Source of the DNA: Aptenodytes patagonicus
Lineage: Eukaryota; Chordata; Aves; Sphenisciformes; Spheniscidae
Direction: 5' to 3'
Length of the DNA: 64,000 nucleotides
Assembly (NCBI RefSeq): GCF_965638725.1
Contig: NC_134962.1
Location: 1,123,501-1,187,500, forward strand
Part shown: one piece after another, positions 12,101 through 26,074 of the stretch
Numbering within the stretch: the first letter of the stretch is position 1
Layout of the letters: the number at the start of each line of letters is the position of its first letter
The notes under the pieces: generated by a model
The model's database searches: none
Told to the model about the DNA's origin: nothing
The model's input: the letters and a program-made list of their open reading frames with translations, nothing else
Position numbers and translations under genes: made by a program

Positions 12101-15100
12101 CTCCGGTGTTCACCCTTTCCTGTAAAGCCACGAGGACTCAATCCACACCAAATCCCTGCAGTACAGCCAGGCTGTGTCCAGCTACCCGCAAATACGCGTG
12201 GAGCTTATCCACGTTCCTGCCATCAGCAAACCTGGATAAACGGCACAGAACACCACAAGACTCACACAAAAGGCTCCCTTCTTCCATCGATGTCCTTTCA
12301 GAGTCCGGTATAAGCGGCCAGCAAAGAATCCACCAAAAACCCTGGACAGAAACAAGCCAAGACAAAGAAAAATTAGCTTTCATTGTTGGGGAGAGGAAGA
12401 GGAGGGGCGGGCAGGACAGCACTGCTGTGGGAAGCAGTAGACACACCTACCCCATGAACATGAAGAGAAAGCAGGCGGTAGTCATCAACGCACCCCGGCT
12501 AGAAGGCGACAGCATCCCCAGCATAGCAACAACTGCGGAGGGAAAAAAGGACAAAGAACAGCAGCTCTGATGTACGTGTGCTAGCCAGCATCTGGAGGCC
12601 AGGGGCCTGTCCCACGTGCAGACCACAGCTGGCTGGAATCTCTGCCTTCCTCTACACAGACCTCATTTCCTTCAAAGCATAACACATCCACAGCCTCCAG
12701 CACTGGCCAGAGAGAGGAAGCCACGGCTTTGATCTCAAGCTACAGACCATGCTTTAGCCTCAACTTCCCCAGAGATTTGAGCAGGTGCCGCTCGGAAGGC
12801 AAGGCACACACGTGCAAAAGTGCCTCAGCCCACTATCACCCAGGGCTCCTATCTTGCTAAGAGGAAATATAAACACAAAAAGATGCCTTCAGCTGGGAAA
12901 CGCTATCTAGAAACTCAGAAATGCTGCGCACAGGCCTATAGCCTCGATCAGCCCTGCGACAGTAAGCGGCCCTAATGCAACCTCACTCAAGCTAAGGTGA
13001 GCATAGGTTGAAGTCAACGGGAGCTACAAATGCCCTTGAGCATCGTTCCTCTTCTTGTTACAGCCACCCATGCAACATGTGCCACTTACAGATGACGATC
13101 AGGATCATACAGAAGAGCTGAATTCCAGAACCCAGGAGAGAGCTGAGGATCATAGGGTACTGCGGAGGCCTGAAGACATCTCCATGCACAAGTTTCCAAC
13201 CAGATTCCTCCATAGTATCTTCCTGCAGCAACAACAGGAAAAGAAGTTATTTAGATACGGTCTAACGGTGGAAATGAAGGTCCTACCACAGCCGGCCTAA
13301 GACATTAATTTCCCTGTATCCAGTTCTTCTACAGAATTATATCACTCTAGTTAAACTTCTTTCCTCTTGGGCTTAAAACAGTTAAGGCCCGAACTGCCAG
13401 TGCCAGGGCACACATTTATGGAACTGTCTTTAGTCATTACTTAGGTCTGAAGACATTTAAACTGGTAATCTGCCATTGTACAGAGACAGACAAAGGTGTC
13501 GTGACAGCACATGACAGAACTGCCCCTCCCATCTTCAGGGCTCGAAGCAAAACAGGGGCAAGGAAAGGCAATACATCCAAGTCTTCAGACTAGATCCCTC
13601 CTCATCTGTGCTTCCCTGCCTCTCTGATCCCGGCCCCAAGAACAAACACATACAATGTCATCTTCCTTGTTGTAGTTGGCAATGTCCTTCCGGAGAGTCC
13701 GGATGATGATCATGCTGAGAATACCTGAAAACAAGCACAAACTGAGTTTAGTTCAGAGGCTCCTACATGGCCGTGCTGCTCTCACGCTGCACAACTACAT
13801 GGCTTCCACCAACACACAGTTCTGGCTAGGAGAGGAGGCCTTGAGTCATTAGCCGTCTCCCCCAGCCTTCAGCAAAGACAGAAACAAAACCCCAGAGAGT
13901 AGGGAAGGCAGTATTCCAGCAGGAACGGGGCACTGTGGCTTTCCTGTGTTTTTTTTCCCTTAAATACGGACATGCAAGTGTGTGTTAACCACATCCTACT
14001 CCCTCAACTACCCTAGTCAGAGAGCAGAAGTGGGTAACTGTCTGACCCCACGGGGCGCTGCCTGAACCGGGAGGTTTTATGTGCTAATATTCATTTCCTG
14101 CTCCTTCTGATCAGGTTCGGACACAGCCACATCCTCCCCGAGCCATCTGCAGCTGAGGCTTAAAGAAAGTTCCCTGCAGATTAACGGTAAAGCCTTCTTC
14201 ACCCCACACATCTCACTCACCTGAAAGGAAAAAGACGACCACAACCGAGTTTATGATAGAAAACCAATGAATCTGCACGTCACTCATGGTCAGGTAGGTG
14301 TCCCAGCGGGAAGCCCATTTAATGTCACTTTCCTGAAAGAACAGGAAAGTTCTTCTCATACCAGCACATTCCCAATGTCTTCCACAACACCTCTGTGACA
14401 GACACTTGGAGCACTAACTGCCAGCCAGTCAGTGCCGGTCAGGGGTAGTGAGCTGCCAGCCAGCTTCCCATTACTCCCTCACCTCCCAGTGAACAGAATA
14501 GGTGAAGAGCAACTGGTTCTCTTTAGAAGGATCTATTTCCTGAGGGGCAGAGCCTGTAGCTTCAGGCAGGGTGCACATACTCTTCTCATCAGCCTTCAAG
14601 TCTGTAAGGGAAAACACGGCACACACTAGGTCAGCCCGTCCCTCGAGGTACCACCTCTCCCGCTGACCATCCTGGCCCCAGGTACCCTTAAGGCACTGGG
14701 CTGCAATTACTCCAGATACTGCGGGGGAAACACTCATTCCTTTCTCATCTGCTTTGCAGCTTGCAAAACTATTCTTCCGATCAGAAGCGGAGCACCATTA
14801 ACAAACTTTAAGGAGAGCTATGCATAGGGCTTTCCTTAACTGGAAGGATAAAAGCCAGAGGCTCTGAAGCCAAGGATCTAGATCGTGAACAAATCCTCTA
14901 TTCCACATGACATGCTGAGAAACAAGATCTCTCCAACAGAGCCTGCTGCTGCCAGAGGAGAGTTGCATGGGACAATACACACGATGAGCAACTTCCCTTC
15001 AAGACACCTGTTTCGTGTTGGGGTCACTGAGGTAGGAGTGTTTTCCCCCTAACCATTATTTTTAACATTCAATTCCCCTAGAACAGTTCCAAACGTTCTG

Positions 15101-18100
15101 TGGGTCTCTGGGCTAGCACGTAGTGTCCCAGTGAAGGAGATCTGGACCACAATAAGAGCTAGATGCCACGCATACTTTGTGCTAGATGACACAGTGCAAA
15201 AAAAACCCAACCCCCAAACTCCAATATTTTTATATGAATTAATTTTCCATGGATTGCACTTCAAGGATCTCTCTCTATTTTTGGTACTTCCTTAATTACA
15301 AAGGAGTTTATTGTTCTTATAATTCAGACTCCCTCATTTCTGTGCCGTGAGACCATAACGGAAGCAACAACTGGCACCCTGATACATCAGTGGCGTTCAG
15401 CTCTTGGCCCTGCAAGAGATTCTCCTCCTTTGCTCCCCTCCCTAAGAGTCTCTCACCTTCTAGTTTAATACTTTGGGGAATCACTTCAAAGCGCACAACC
15501 CTGTAGGTGGGCTCCCGGTTCTCTTCCACATCCTCTCTGTGGTAGTAAAGGATGAAGGAGAGGTGGTTGTGCAGGTAGAACTAAAACAGATTGACATTAA
15601 ATAAAATGTTAGCACCCCAAGGGAGGAACAGGCAAAGTTTAGAAGCAACAACTGCAGAAAGCAGCTTCAGTGCAGAAAACTAAAGACTCCAACTGTTCCC
15701 AGATGCATTGTGCTACAGAGCAAGATCAGGCTAACACTTTCCAAGGCTAAAAGAACGAGAGGAGGGAATGGAGATGTTGAAAAGGTAACACCTCCACCAC
15801 TCCAGGCACTGGGGACAACGTTTCGGTCTATTTCTGGCCTGGAAAACATCATTGTACCTCACATCTCAACCATGCATTCGGTGGCAGCAGAATCACCGAA
15901 TTTAGGTTGGAAAGACCTCAGTAGCTACAACCCCGAGTCTCCTGCCGGCTTTTTCTACCAGGCGGACATACACTACCCAGACTCCATGGGGGCCCACAGC
16001 TGTCCTCAGCTTGCACTTTCAAAAGGCTCTTACATCACCTGTGGCATGAACAAAGTACAGCGACCCCAAGCTGGCACAGCAGGTTCATTCACTCGTAAGA
16101 ACTTCGTCAAACAGCTAATCTTAGGGAACACAGTCATGGAAAATATCTGCAGGAATACACATGCTAAGTTTCCATTTGCAGCTTTTCCTCCAATAAACGC
16201 TTGTTTGTTTGGGTTTTTTTAAATACAAGATGCTCCAAGACCGTCAAAGATCAGCCAGCCTTCGGGGTACGTTGCCTTTGTTCTACTGAGGGGAAACCAC
16301 CGCATGCGGTTGTCCAATGTTATACAGCGAGTCAAAGCTAGGACTCCTGGCTATCGTACTCCAGCACCCACCCCCTTCTTCCAATAAGAAACCTCTCTCA
16401 TATTTCCGCTCTTTATAAAACCTTTTGGTTGCATTCCCAATCCTGATGCTCTCTGGTAGACTTCTAACGCCCTCTGACAGACACCCAGAGCTCCTCCGGG
16501 CACCGCTCAGACAGCATCTGGATTCTCTACCTTGTTACCGTCCATAAACCCAAGCCTGTATCCATGCTCGAACTGCACATCCTTCTCCTTCTTCTTCTCC
16601 TCTTCCTCACGATTGGAATAAAACTCCAGCCGTGTTGCCACAGGGAGGTTATCAGCAATGCTGAAAACACAGATTTCAGATCAAATTTGTCCACAACACA
16701 GAATCCCCACTGACACAAACCCACGCTCGAGATGACTCACAGATGGACATAGTAATCTTCCCTGATCCGCTCGGCGATCAGCTTGCTCTGCTCCACTGTC
16801 AGAGTGACTGGCTTATTGGGGAAGTTGCACAGAACTTCACATTTCTTCTCCACGTTCATGGACACCTGGAAAGGTGTGTTTACAATTCGGTCCCCCCGAA
16901 GAACCTCACCTGGAAAACAGGAAAATAAGGGCAGGGTGAAAGACTGCCAGGCTTCTCGCCACTGATCCTGCCACTGGGCTGGCAGCACACTGTACAGCCG
17001 GAATGATGACAGCAAGTCTCCTTTGTTACCACAGATGCAAGGATAAGATCGGAGGATAGTTTAGTCACTTTGTTGGAAGTATCAAGCTCTACTTACGAAG
17101 CAGGTTACATGCCCTCCTTCAGGAAAGGTGTTTCCTCTTTCCAATATACGGACATCCTAGTTTGCAAACAGCCAGCATACAGCAAATTAGAGGAAGCAGG
17201 CTCTCCACAAACAGTTTATTAGAGATGACATTTGCATTTGCTTTTACTCCTGTAAACATACCCTCACGCAGCTCATAAATGGCAGCCCACTTACTGCTGG
17301 GGAACATGCTGTTCAACAGTTACGTACCGAGATTCTCAGCCTTGTATGTTATCTTGGTGGGCTGGCAGAAGGGCAACGAGTAGTACTCATACGGTAGCTG
17401 GGTTCGTGAGCTGGTGAGCTTCACAGCCTGGAGGAAGAAAGGAAGGATCATCCCCATGAAAGAACTCAGATAGTTTCCTACTCTCTCAGCATCAGCCAGC
17501 AGCTGAAGCTTACTTCGAGACACCTCCCACAAAGCTCACTTTTGGAAGCTGTAAAAAAAGGAGACAGATGTTCCTGGGAGAGCTCCAGCTTGCTTTCCTT
17601 TTGCACAATTCCTAGTTGTACATTCTCTACCCTATGATTTAGTAGCAATTCATTCACAGAGAAACACTTGAAGAAAGAAGCGTGGTGGATTGGTTTCACA
17701 AATTTATGACTCGGTGAAGTTCTAAGAAATAACAAAGAGCTCAAAAGAGATTCAAGAGTCACATTTCATACAAGACTGCAGTTGTTTCCTCAAAAAAAAA
17801 TTCACAGGTCACACTGGACCTAGAGGTCTGGCCTCTAGTAATATGAAGAGCTGAGCAATTTTTATCTCTGTAAGGAAAGCCAGAGAGCCATCAGATTAGG
17901 AAGGCAATGGGCGGTGACAAAACCCAAACATTTCTGGAGAGTTCCCACAAATCACATGGCGCAAGAGAAGTGCAGAGACGTACCACGACAGCCAAGGCCA
18001 CAGTTGCTCCGAAAAACAGGAGTGTTTTGTAACACAGACAAGCTCATTTATTGGAAGAGCGCTGGCAAACACGCTGACCTGCCTTATCACTTGAGGAAGC

Positions 18101-21100
18101 ATTTGGCTCATGAAATCCCTCTGAGAACAGCCATTCCAATACCCCCTTCTTCTGGGAAGCTCGCTGTAGCCACAGGCAAGTCTCATTTGCTTAAAAATAG
18201 GCTACATCTGGCAGCCTGTGGCCAGAGAGCAAATTGTGTTGCGCTTCACGTGGGAGCAGCAAGCCTCAGCGTCCCCAAGGGTGCTGGATTTTGCCGAGAC
18301 AGAGGCGAGCTTTAGAAAAATAAATGAAATGACCTATAAATTGCTGATGTCTGGAAACAAAGCCCGGCCTCCTCCTGTACGGGTGAAGCAGCTCCATCAT
18401 TCACTACCAGCAATACTGCACAGGAACAGCTCTTCAGCAAGCCTGGGTTGTCAGATCTGCAATGCTCAAGGACAAATGCCTGCACTTGGAAAGGGCTTAT
18501 TATGGATTTCACTTGACTTGAAGACACAACATGAGCAAACTGGGTAGAAGAAAAAATTTAAAAGGTCTGGTTCAAACCGCTTCTTTATTCTACCATTCAC
18601 CTACCACCTAAAGGCCCACCCTCTATAAGCACTTTGAGAGTCAGTATAAGGCTGGAGAAAGATCTCTGATTAAATTGACTTCAAAGCTACAGTGAGAAAG
18701 AGGGCTCTTTTCCCAAATAGAGCAACATCTTGAGGACTTTGCTGCAATTGCTGAAGGAATTAGGTAGAAGATATCAGAAGCAAGAAAGAGAATCGTGTTG
18801 GGAACCGCAGGGTAAGATGACAACAGTGACCACTTGAGGGCTGCTTATCCCCCAGCACCCTACATGAATGTTGTGAAAAAGAGAAAATATCTGCCCCCAA
18901 AATTTTAGTCACAGGATCCCCAAATTTGACTTTCTAGTCCCACTCAGCTGCTATGATATAAAGAAGGAAAAAACCAAAACACAAGAAAACCCAAAACAAA
19001 CAGACTAACAGCTCCGTCTAAGTTCATCCTACCTTTATTTCTACAGGATCGTTGTGGTGGAAGTTGATAGGAGCCACACCAGGTACATAGAAAGAGTCTG
19101 TACCATGCAGCAACAACAGCAAGACCAGCGTATATCTTAGCCTTTCCTGCAAAAAGGAGAAGAAACATTAAAATACAACAGAAACATGGGAACAACATTA
19201 GAGATGGGCAACAACGCTGGAAGTGCTCATCCCAGACATTAGAAAGGCTGTACAGTCAGGCGATTAAACACACGGTAAATTCAGAAAAGCTGTTCTTAAC
19301 TTTGTTTTGTGATTCTTATCAAGTCACTTTTCACTCTCTGTGCCTCTGTTTCTTCATCTGCAATTAACAAAACACTGGCTTTGCTCAACCACACGAAAAA
19401 GGCACTTCTTATCCGTTACACACTTCATCTAGCAGGCTGTCATCTGACTGTTCTACTCCCACCCACCTAACACCCCTGTGTTAGAAAACTCCATGGATTA
19501 CTAGAGTAGAGGGCCGTAGCACTGGATTTCTGTCAGCTCTGCAGGTCAGGAGTTACCCTGTAGCCACTTACAGACTGATGCTCGCGCGCTGCTAGCTGCA
19601 GTGGGGTAGTTAGTGTAGGGTATGGTTTGACACCAAACTAACCGCTCGCTGCATCCAAAGGGATGGTCACATCACCGATCCCTCCTATTCCACTCTTCTT
19701 TCCTCACCCCTCCGGGCCACAACGCAGCTCAGTAACACGGCAATAAAATTTTCAGAGAGTGGGGAGACGGGTCAGGCTGGAAGGTTCGATCAGGTCCACG
19801 GGGGCTCCAACACAAACCAGACCCCGTGCAACAGCAGTGGCAGCAAACCCTTTAACGGGCTTTGCTGCCTCCTCAGTCCCTACCATTACCTCAGGTAACC
19901 CGGCCCAGCGCGAGCACGAGCAGGAAGGCTGCGAAATGAAAATTGAGCTTTAAAGAGTATTAGGCAGCAGCAGCTTGGCTGGATTAGAATATCAACTCTG
20001 GTATAATCTCATCGCATTACTAGCTTCAGCCCATTCTCCTAAACTCCCTGCGTGTATGGCACCATTGGAAAACCACACAAAACCCAGAGTCTGGTTTGGG
20101 ACAACTCTTGGGTTTATTATCACTGCAGCATTAGCTCAATTGCTGCCTTCCCCTGCAACGTCCTTGGCAGGGCAGACAGAGTCAGTCTCCGTGACCTACT
20201 GTCCTTCCTACAAGCAGGAGCTCTGCAATCAGGGATGGGGAAACAAATATAGAAGGGAAAAGGGAGAGGAAACGGACTGACCAAGCAAGAGAGGCCTCGA
20301 CCGAGACAAGCCACCACCAGCCCGGTGCCTGCTCTGGCTCAGCAGGGCACAGGGTTCACCACTACCCTCCCACCAATTAACAGCATCTGGGCAGGCCGTG
20401 AGGGAATTGAACACGAGGCCGGCTCACGGATACAAGCTGAATACCACGGGCAGCAGAGGAGAAAGCACACGGAGCTCCAGGCTCCCAGCAGCCACCCGCA
20501 GGGCCTGTCCCAAACAGCCAGCCCCGGCACGGCTGCTCCCTGTCGGCAGCGACCCACGGGGAAGGCGGAGGGGAGCTGGGATCCGGGACCCAGCGAGCGG
20601 CTGGCAGGAGCTCTGGGTGCAGACACAGACCCCAGGGCACTGGCACTGCCAACAGCACCGCTCCTCCTGGCTGGAAGGGGCAGGCTGCTACAGCCACAGC
20701 GTCTTCCTCAGCGCACCAGCAGAGCACAGCCAGCATGCACACAGCGCCAGAGGAAACATTCAACAGCTTGACATTCACAAGCCAGGTGTGGACAAAAAGC
20801 AGCTCTATCACGGGGATCCTTCCTCAGGTCGGAGGGAGCCGGGGGGGGAGATAATCTGTGTTTATTGCCCCCACATCCCCTTCCTCTTCATCACCTTCCT
20901 TTTGTCTTATTCTGAGGCTAGTAAGGTACGTTTGGCCCAGACACCAGCGAGGGTCAATAGAGCATCCAGAATTACTGGCACTGAGCAGGATGAAAAATAA
21001 AGTCATAAATATTGGGGTTTTTTAATCTAAAATGTATTTAAGATGCAAATGCTAGGAACCTACATAAAATGCATTAATACTAAACTACCTTTTTTGCTTA

Positions 21101-24100
21101 CAAGGAAGATTTTCAGATCTGTTCTAAGTATAGCTTAATGCGGTTAGAGCAGGCAAAAAGCCTCGTCTGGAAAGCAAATGGGAAACACTCTTTTTAAAAT
21201 TGCTTGGACTTCAATACTGGTCTACCTTGAAACAATGTGGGGCTTGTTTTCTGTGCTTCACTAAATTTTGCCTTCTCCGATCTTGTAAAAGAGCGCTCTG
21301 TGACTCTCCGACCGAGTAGGAAAAGGTCTCCCGGGCAGGTGAAGCACTGGAAGGAAACAGCACTCTTGTCCTACATCGCGCTCTACAGCAGCCAGCGACC
21401 TGTAGCAATTATCTTGCTTCGTTTGCCACCGAAGTGCCAGACATACACAGCACAGTATTACTTAATAAAAACCAAAACTGCACCAGTGCCATCCTTGCCC
21501 TGAAGAGCTTGCAAGAGGACACGATAAGGACAGAACTTCGGAAGGCGCTCAGGAGACATGCAAGCATGTAAAAGATGAAATTTTTGATGACACCTTTGAC
21601 AGAAATCCGGCTCTTTGCATACAGATGACGATGACTCAGGCAGCACCAGGCAACAGAAAAGACAAGAGGGGGACTATGGAAAGCGTTGCCAGGAAAAAAC
21701 ATTTGGTAGCAAGAAATGGGAACGCTGCTATGCAACAGGTGGGGGGAGCTCTGGAAGTGAAATTTGAAGGAAATGCCCAGCGCAGGTTCCTAACCCGGCA
21801 GCTCACGCCCGGCAGAGCACGTGCAGGCTGAAGCCAGGGGCCTTTCTTATCAGGATCTTTCGTATTGACAGATGTGCTTCATCTTCTCCAAACGAAGGCA
21901 GCAGCTTAGCAATGACAACACAGACACGTGCCAAAACATCTGCACAACTCACGGGCCTGGCCAGGCAATCACCTCCTTCGGGAGATGCCTGCAAGCTAAG
22001 CTATCTCCTACGCAAGGTCAAAACTTGCAGGACGGAGCTCTGCTTTGGTTCAGTCACGGAGCCCTGGCGAGGCACAGCCTTCCAGCAGACGGGAGACACC
22101 GCCTTCGTGGCCTTTACCAGTTATTTACATTTCAAAACACATGCACACACACACACACACAAAAAAAATCTCTGAGATGACAGTCTTGCATCTGAGGTGC
22201 CAGGAAATTGTACGACGAAGCAACAAGTAGCACAACAAATATGCACAACTCCAGATGAAGAAAACCCCAGCTGCACGTAGACAAAAATAATTTGGATTGC
22301 TAAGCCTTATTATTTTACTATATGCATACATGCAGACACACACTCGCAACAGAGCCTTTCTTAGGAGAACATGGCCTAAATGAGAGAAGTAACTGCAGAA
22401 GCACAATCAACCCCCGCCCCCCCGTCCCCCAAATCACAGCGGCTGGTGAGAAGCACTACTGACACTGAAGTGATCTATCACATGCAAAAAGCCTGCTGAA
22501 GGAAAGCAAACCTCTTTCTCTGAAAAAAGGAAAAAAAAATTTAAAAAAATCTATATCAAATGTCACTATATTCCTTCTGCACACAGGACCCCGAGAGAAG
22601 CCACACTCAGATTTCTCCCGTGCACCGGCAGAAAGTAGCCTGGGGAAATCACGGCACGAGACGAGGCAGAGAGCGTCACCCCGAGAACACCCGGCACAGT
22701 GCAGGCAGGACACTGCCAGCGCTGCTGCAAGCACGGCTACACCAACCGCCCCTCGCAGCAGCGGCATCAGCCGCTCTCCCCATCGTCACACAACTCGGCA
22801 CACCCGTCCTCTAAGGGCAACGGCAACTATCCTGGTCTGTGGGATCTCCCTTGAAAGATTTTGAAAATCTATTCCTGCAATTAACTTTAATTCTTACAGC
22901 TAAGTGCTTCATTCTAATTAACTCAAACCTTCCTTGCAGCCATTCTAACAGTATTTCTTGTCCTGTGCACAGCAACGAGAACAGAAGTTCACGCGCAAAC
23001 CCTCTCCAAGAAGGTACTTCTGGATAATTATCACTAGACTTAATATTTGCAAACCATTCCAGGACACAGTTTCTCTGATTTATCTCACTGAGAAAGACTT
23101 AAACAATATTGCCATTTTCTGCGAACTCACAAGAGGTTTACAAAACACGCTGCCAAAGCAGAGGAATTGTTTAGCTAAATCCCAGCCTGACCAAGCGTGA
23201 AGAGACCCTACGACGTCCATTTATGCCATGACCAGGCACACGTGTGTGCTTCCCTACGGCTTGTGGTCCCTGCAGGTACCACTGCCAGAGCCTGAACTCC
23301 AACATTTATTTAAGGGAAGGGGGAAACAGAAGCCGACAAGAAGCTTTTCCCTGTGGCACTCTGCCAACACGGTCTAACGTAACCCAGAGGGCCCGTGGCC
23401 AGGCCGTTCACGTCCAGGACGGCCCTGCCCAGCTTGCCGGCAAGCGTTCTCTACAGACTGACAACTTGAAGAAACCTTCTTCGAGCAGCAGCAATTTCAA
23501 GCATTCTGCAAGCATTTTAATAGGGCTGGTACTGTATCAGGGCTGGTTTAGGTCTTACAGTTTCATAATCCACATATGAACTTGAAAACACAATATAGTA
23601 TTTGCTCAAAGGGAGGAAAAGGAAGTAGGAAGTGACAATGATGGATATCACATGAATGAGACGATGGACATCGTCCCATTTCTTTTTCCGCAGGGAAGGG
23701 CAAGAGATGGACATCAAACAGCCATAATCAAGAGCTTTTTACTTTCAAAGACAGTTTTGAAGAACAACAGGGAAAACACAACCTGTGCAGAGCCATTTTT
23801 ACTTTCAAAGACAGTTTTGAAGAACAACAGGGAAAACACAACCTATGCAGAGCCATTTGTCCAGCTGGATTCACAAAGCTCCGATATCCTGTTCCACTTA
23901 CCGAAACTTTTTAACATGGTGACAGAAAGGGAGGAAAGACATAACCCACTACTTTGTGGGAGGAAAAAAAATCCACACGTAACAGAGCAAACTGAAGCTC
24001 TCTCCCACACCTGACATTTATTCTACCCTCAGGCGCATTAACAGGACACGCACAGTGCTAACGGCACCTGCTCTTCACCCCCTCCGAGGTGCCAGCCTGA

Positions 24101-25570
24101 CACTCGCCCCCTTTTTCGAGGGCTGCCTCGTTAGATGTTCTTGACAACTGTTTGGACAAGCTCATCTTTATTACATCTCTGCCCAGCTCACCCTTGCACT
24201 CGGAGGAACCGCTGAAAGCCTTTCGAAAGGAGACAAGTGCTGCATTCACATTGATTTCAGAGAGCTCCTTTGACACCAGGAGAGCTGTTAGCAGTCTCCT
24301 CTGCCTTTCGTAAAAGAGAAGGCCACAAGGAAATTCCCAGCAGGACCATCTTCAGCCCTCAAAGCCCGCTCAGGCACTCCCTCCTCCCTGCCCGGGAGAA
24401 AGCCGGCAGAGGATGAAGATGCCTAAAGCAAAATAAATGAAAACCTCCGCTCTTCCAATCTCCCTTCCAGTTTCTGCCAATCTTTACGCCACGTGAGTCA
24501 CCTCACATCCCCCACCCTGGCCAACAGCGACCTTTGCATCAGCACACTTCATTTATTCATACAGCTATTCTTACAACACGTTATCAAGGAAATATCCTTC
24601 TATGAAAGCAAGGAGGAAAATCCATTTTTTCTACTACAAGACTTCAGGCAGATAACTAACGTCTGAGCAGCTCATTTTCTCCTCCGTGAGGCGGCACCGA
24701 TGCTCCCCTACCTTAGCAAATTCCCACCAGAAACACCTTCAGCTCCCCAAAGATTCAGGGAGTAACTCAGTAACAGTAGCAGAGGCGCCGAGACGCGGGG
24801 AGGCAAAGCGGCTGCTGGCAGCCCAGGTGGGTAAGCACTGCCAAACCCTTGTGAAAACTGCACGCAACGCAACCGCCTCTTTACTTGGCGCAAGCACCTG
24901 GTTCAGGCCAAGCTTCCCTTCGAGAGAGCTGCACGGGGAAGAAAAGGATGGCCGGTGCTCCTTACAACCGAGAGCGCCCAAAGTCTCCGCTCACGCCGCG
25001 GCCCCCGGCGGAGCCCCCCCGGCCCGGCCCAGCGTCCCTCCTGCCCGGACGGCGCCGTGAATCGTGGAAACGGGGCCAGTTTCGCTGCCGAGGGAACGCG
25101 GGGCTGGCGGGGCAGGGACCCGCTCCGCGCCCCTGGGCCCGCGGGCACCGAGCGGCGGCCCGAGCTCTGCCCCGCCCCGCTCGCCCCTGCCCTCCTCCGG
25201 TGACACCGCCAGCCGCCGCCCGGCCCGCGGGGACACCCCCGGGGGGACGCGGGACGGCTACGAGGCCCCAGCCGGAACCGGGGAGCCTTCTCCGGCCAGG
25301 GGCCGGCGCAGCCCGCGGGGACGGGGCGAGGGAAGGGGAGGCGCGGGGACCGGCGGGGCTGCGGGCCGGGCGCCGCGTCCCTCCCAGCGCGGTGCAGGCC
25401 CGACCCGGAGCCCCCTCACAGCGCCCCGCGCCGGGGCCGCCCCCAGGCCGCGCCGCCTGCCCGCGCCGGCCGGGCCCGGCCGAGGCCGAGGAGGAGGCGA
25501 GCGGGACGCCGGGCCCGGCCCCGCCGGCCGCTCGGGCCTCCGCACTCACCATCGCCGCCGACGCCGCCAT
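9156..25570 (-). CDS. TM9SF4: Transmembrane 9 superfamily member 4 (TM9SF4), 18 coding exons, 644 aa
   Basis: Nine-pass Golgi/endosomal membrane protein, linked in other species to adhesion, phagocytosis and V-ATPase assembly. Exons 5' to 3': 25570-25550, 19146-19033, 17427-17328, 16909-16741, 16660-16531, 15580-15457, 14601-14483, 14332-14221, 13724-13654, 13222-13090, 12532-12451, 12341-12266, 11915-11832, 11631-11456, 11100-11037, 10433-10314, 9779-9690, 9305-9156. All have GT/AG sites and phases close at 1935 bp including the stop; human is 642 aa. Exon 1 encodes only MAASAAM, as the tiny human exon 1 does. A hydrophobic signal peptide (about residues 8-26) precedes [11 protein letters not shown], then a luminal domain to about 280, the first membrane span near 282-306 and eight more. 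The C-terminus ...AAVKID carries the KXD Golgi-retention motif of the family. No damage is seen. Assignment is by recognised near-identity to vertebrate TM9SF4. Confidence 0.98.
15889..15946 (-). repeat. CR1-like LINE 3'-end remnant
   Basis: Inside TM9SF4 intron 6. The plus strand reads agaatcaccgaat, then ggttggaaagacctc, then caacccc...cctgcc. These are the landmarks of the antisense 3' end of avian CR1 LINEs (AGAATCACAGAAT, GGTTGGAAGGGACCTC, CCAACCCCCCTGC). The copy is short and diverged, so an old, 5'-truncated insertion is inferred. The subfamily cannot be given by eye. Confidence 0.5.
22141..22162. repeat. CA microsatellite
   Basis: About ten CA units, followed directly by an A run, in TM9SF4 intron 1. 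Confidence 0.9.
23736..23857. repeat. 60-bp tandem duplication
   Basis: Two consecutive copies with period 60 differ at one base (acctgtgcag versus acctatgcag). Near-identity implies a recent duplication. It lies in TM9SF4 intron 1 and has no coding signature. Confidence 0.95.
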
Positions 25571-26060
25571 CTTGGATCCACGTGTCGGGGCGGACGTCAG
25601 CGGAAGCGGCGCGCGGTTGGCTGCGGAGCTTATCGCCATGGCGACAGCGGCCTCGGCGGGCCGGGGCTGGGCCGGACGGCGGAGCTCCGTGCTGCCGGTG
25701 CAGGCGGCGCCGGGCCCGGGCCCAGCCCAGCCCAACCCCGCTGCCGGGCGGGGCGGGCCGGGGGCCGTCGCCCCGCTCCCCAGCGGGTCTCCGACCCCGC
25801 GGAGCCGGCCGGGCAGTGGGCGGGCGCCGCCGCCATCTTTGTTGAGGGCAGCGACCTTCCTACGGAGGGCGGGCAGGACGCCGCGGGGCGCCATGTTCGG
25901 TGCGGGCGCTGAGGCGGCGGGGCGGGGAGGGCCGGTACGGCCCGGCCCGGCCCGGTCCCCCCGCTCCGACCCCCCCGCCCCGGTCCACGGGCCCGCCCCG
26001 AGGGGCGCTGCGGGCCCCCGGCCTCGCCTCCCCCCCCCCGCCCGGGCTGGGGGACGTGAG
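24940..26060 (-). promoter_or_regulatory. TM9SF4: TM9SF4 CpG-island promoter with two YY1-type elements
   Basis: Very GC- and CpG-rich stretch around the first TM9SF4 exon. GCCGCCATCTT, the reverse complement of the YY1-type AAGATGGCGGC, occurs at 25563-25573, where it includes the start codon, and again at 25828-25838. A related CGCCATGTT lies near 25890. Such elements are typical of TATA-less housekeeping promoters. The exact start site is not visible. Long open frames here on both strands (24885-26126 plus, 24962-26344 minus) come from base composition. Confidence 0.75.
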
Positions 26061-26074
26061 GAAAGGCCAAAAGA

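Larger units (their letters stand above)
19147..25549 (-). other. TM9SF4: TM9SF4 intron 1 (6.4 kb), no gene inside
   Basis: Runs from the donor after the MAASAAM exon to the exon 2 acceptor. It contains a short CA microsatellite (22141-22162) and a 60-bp tandem duplication (23736-23857). Both strands were read; the open frames are short and unlike known proteins. The part above about 24700 grades into the promoter CpG island. Confidence 0.7.

Noticed and set aside
9156-25570. A processed pseudogene such as human TSPY26P near TM9SF4/PLAGL2
   Set aside because: No TSPY-like sequence was recognised; that insertion is specific to mammals.
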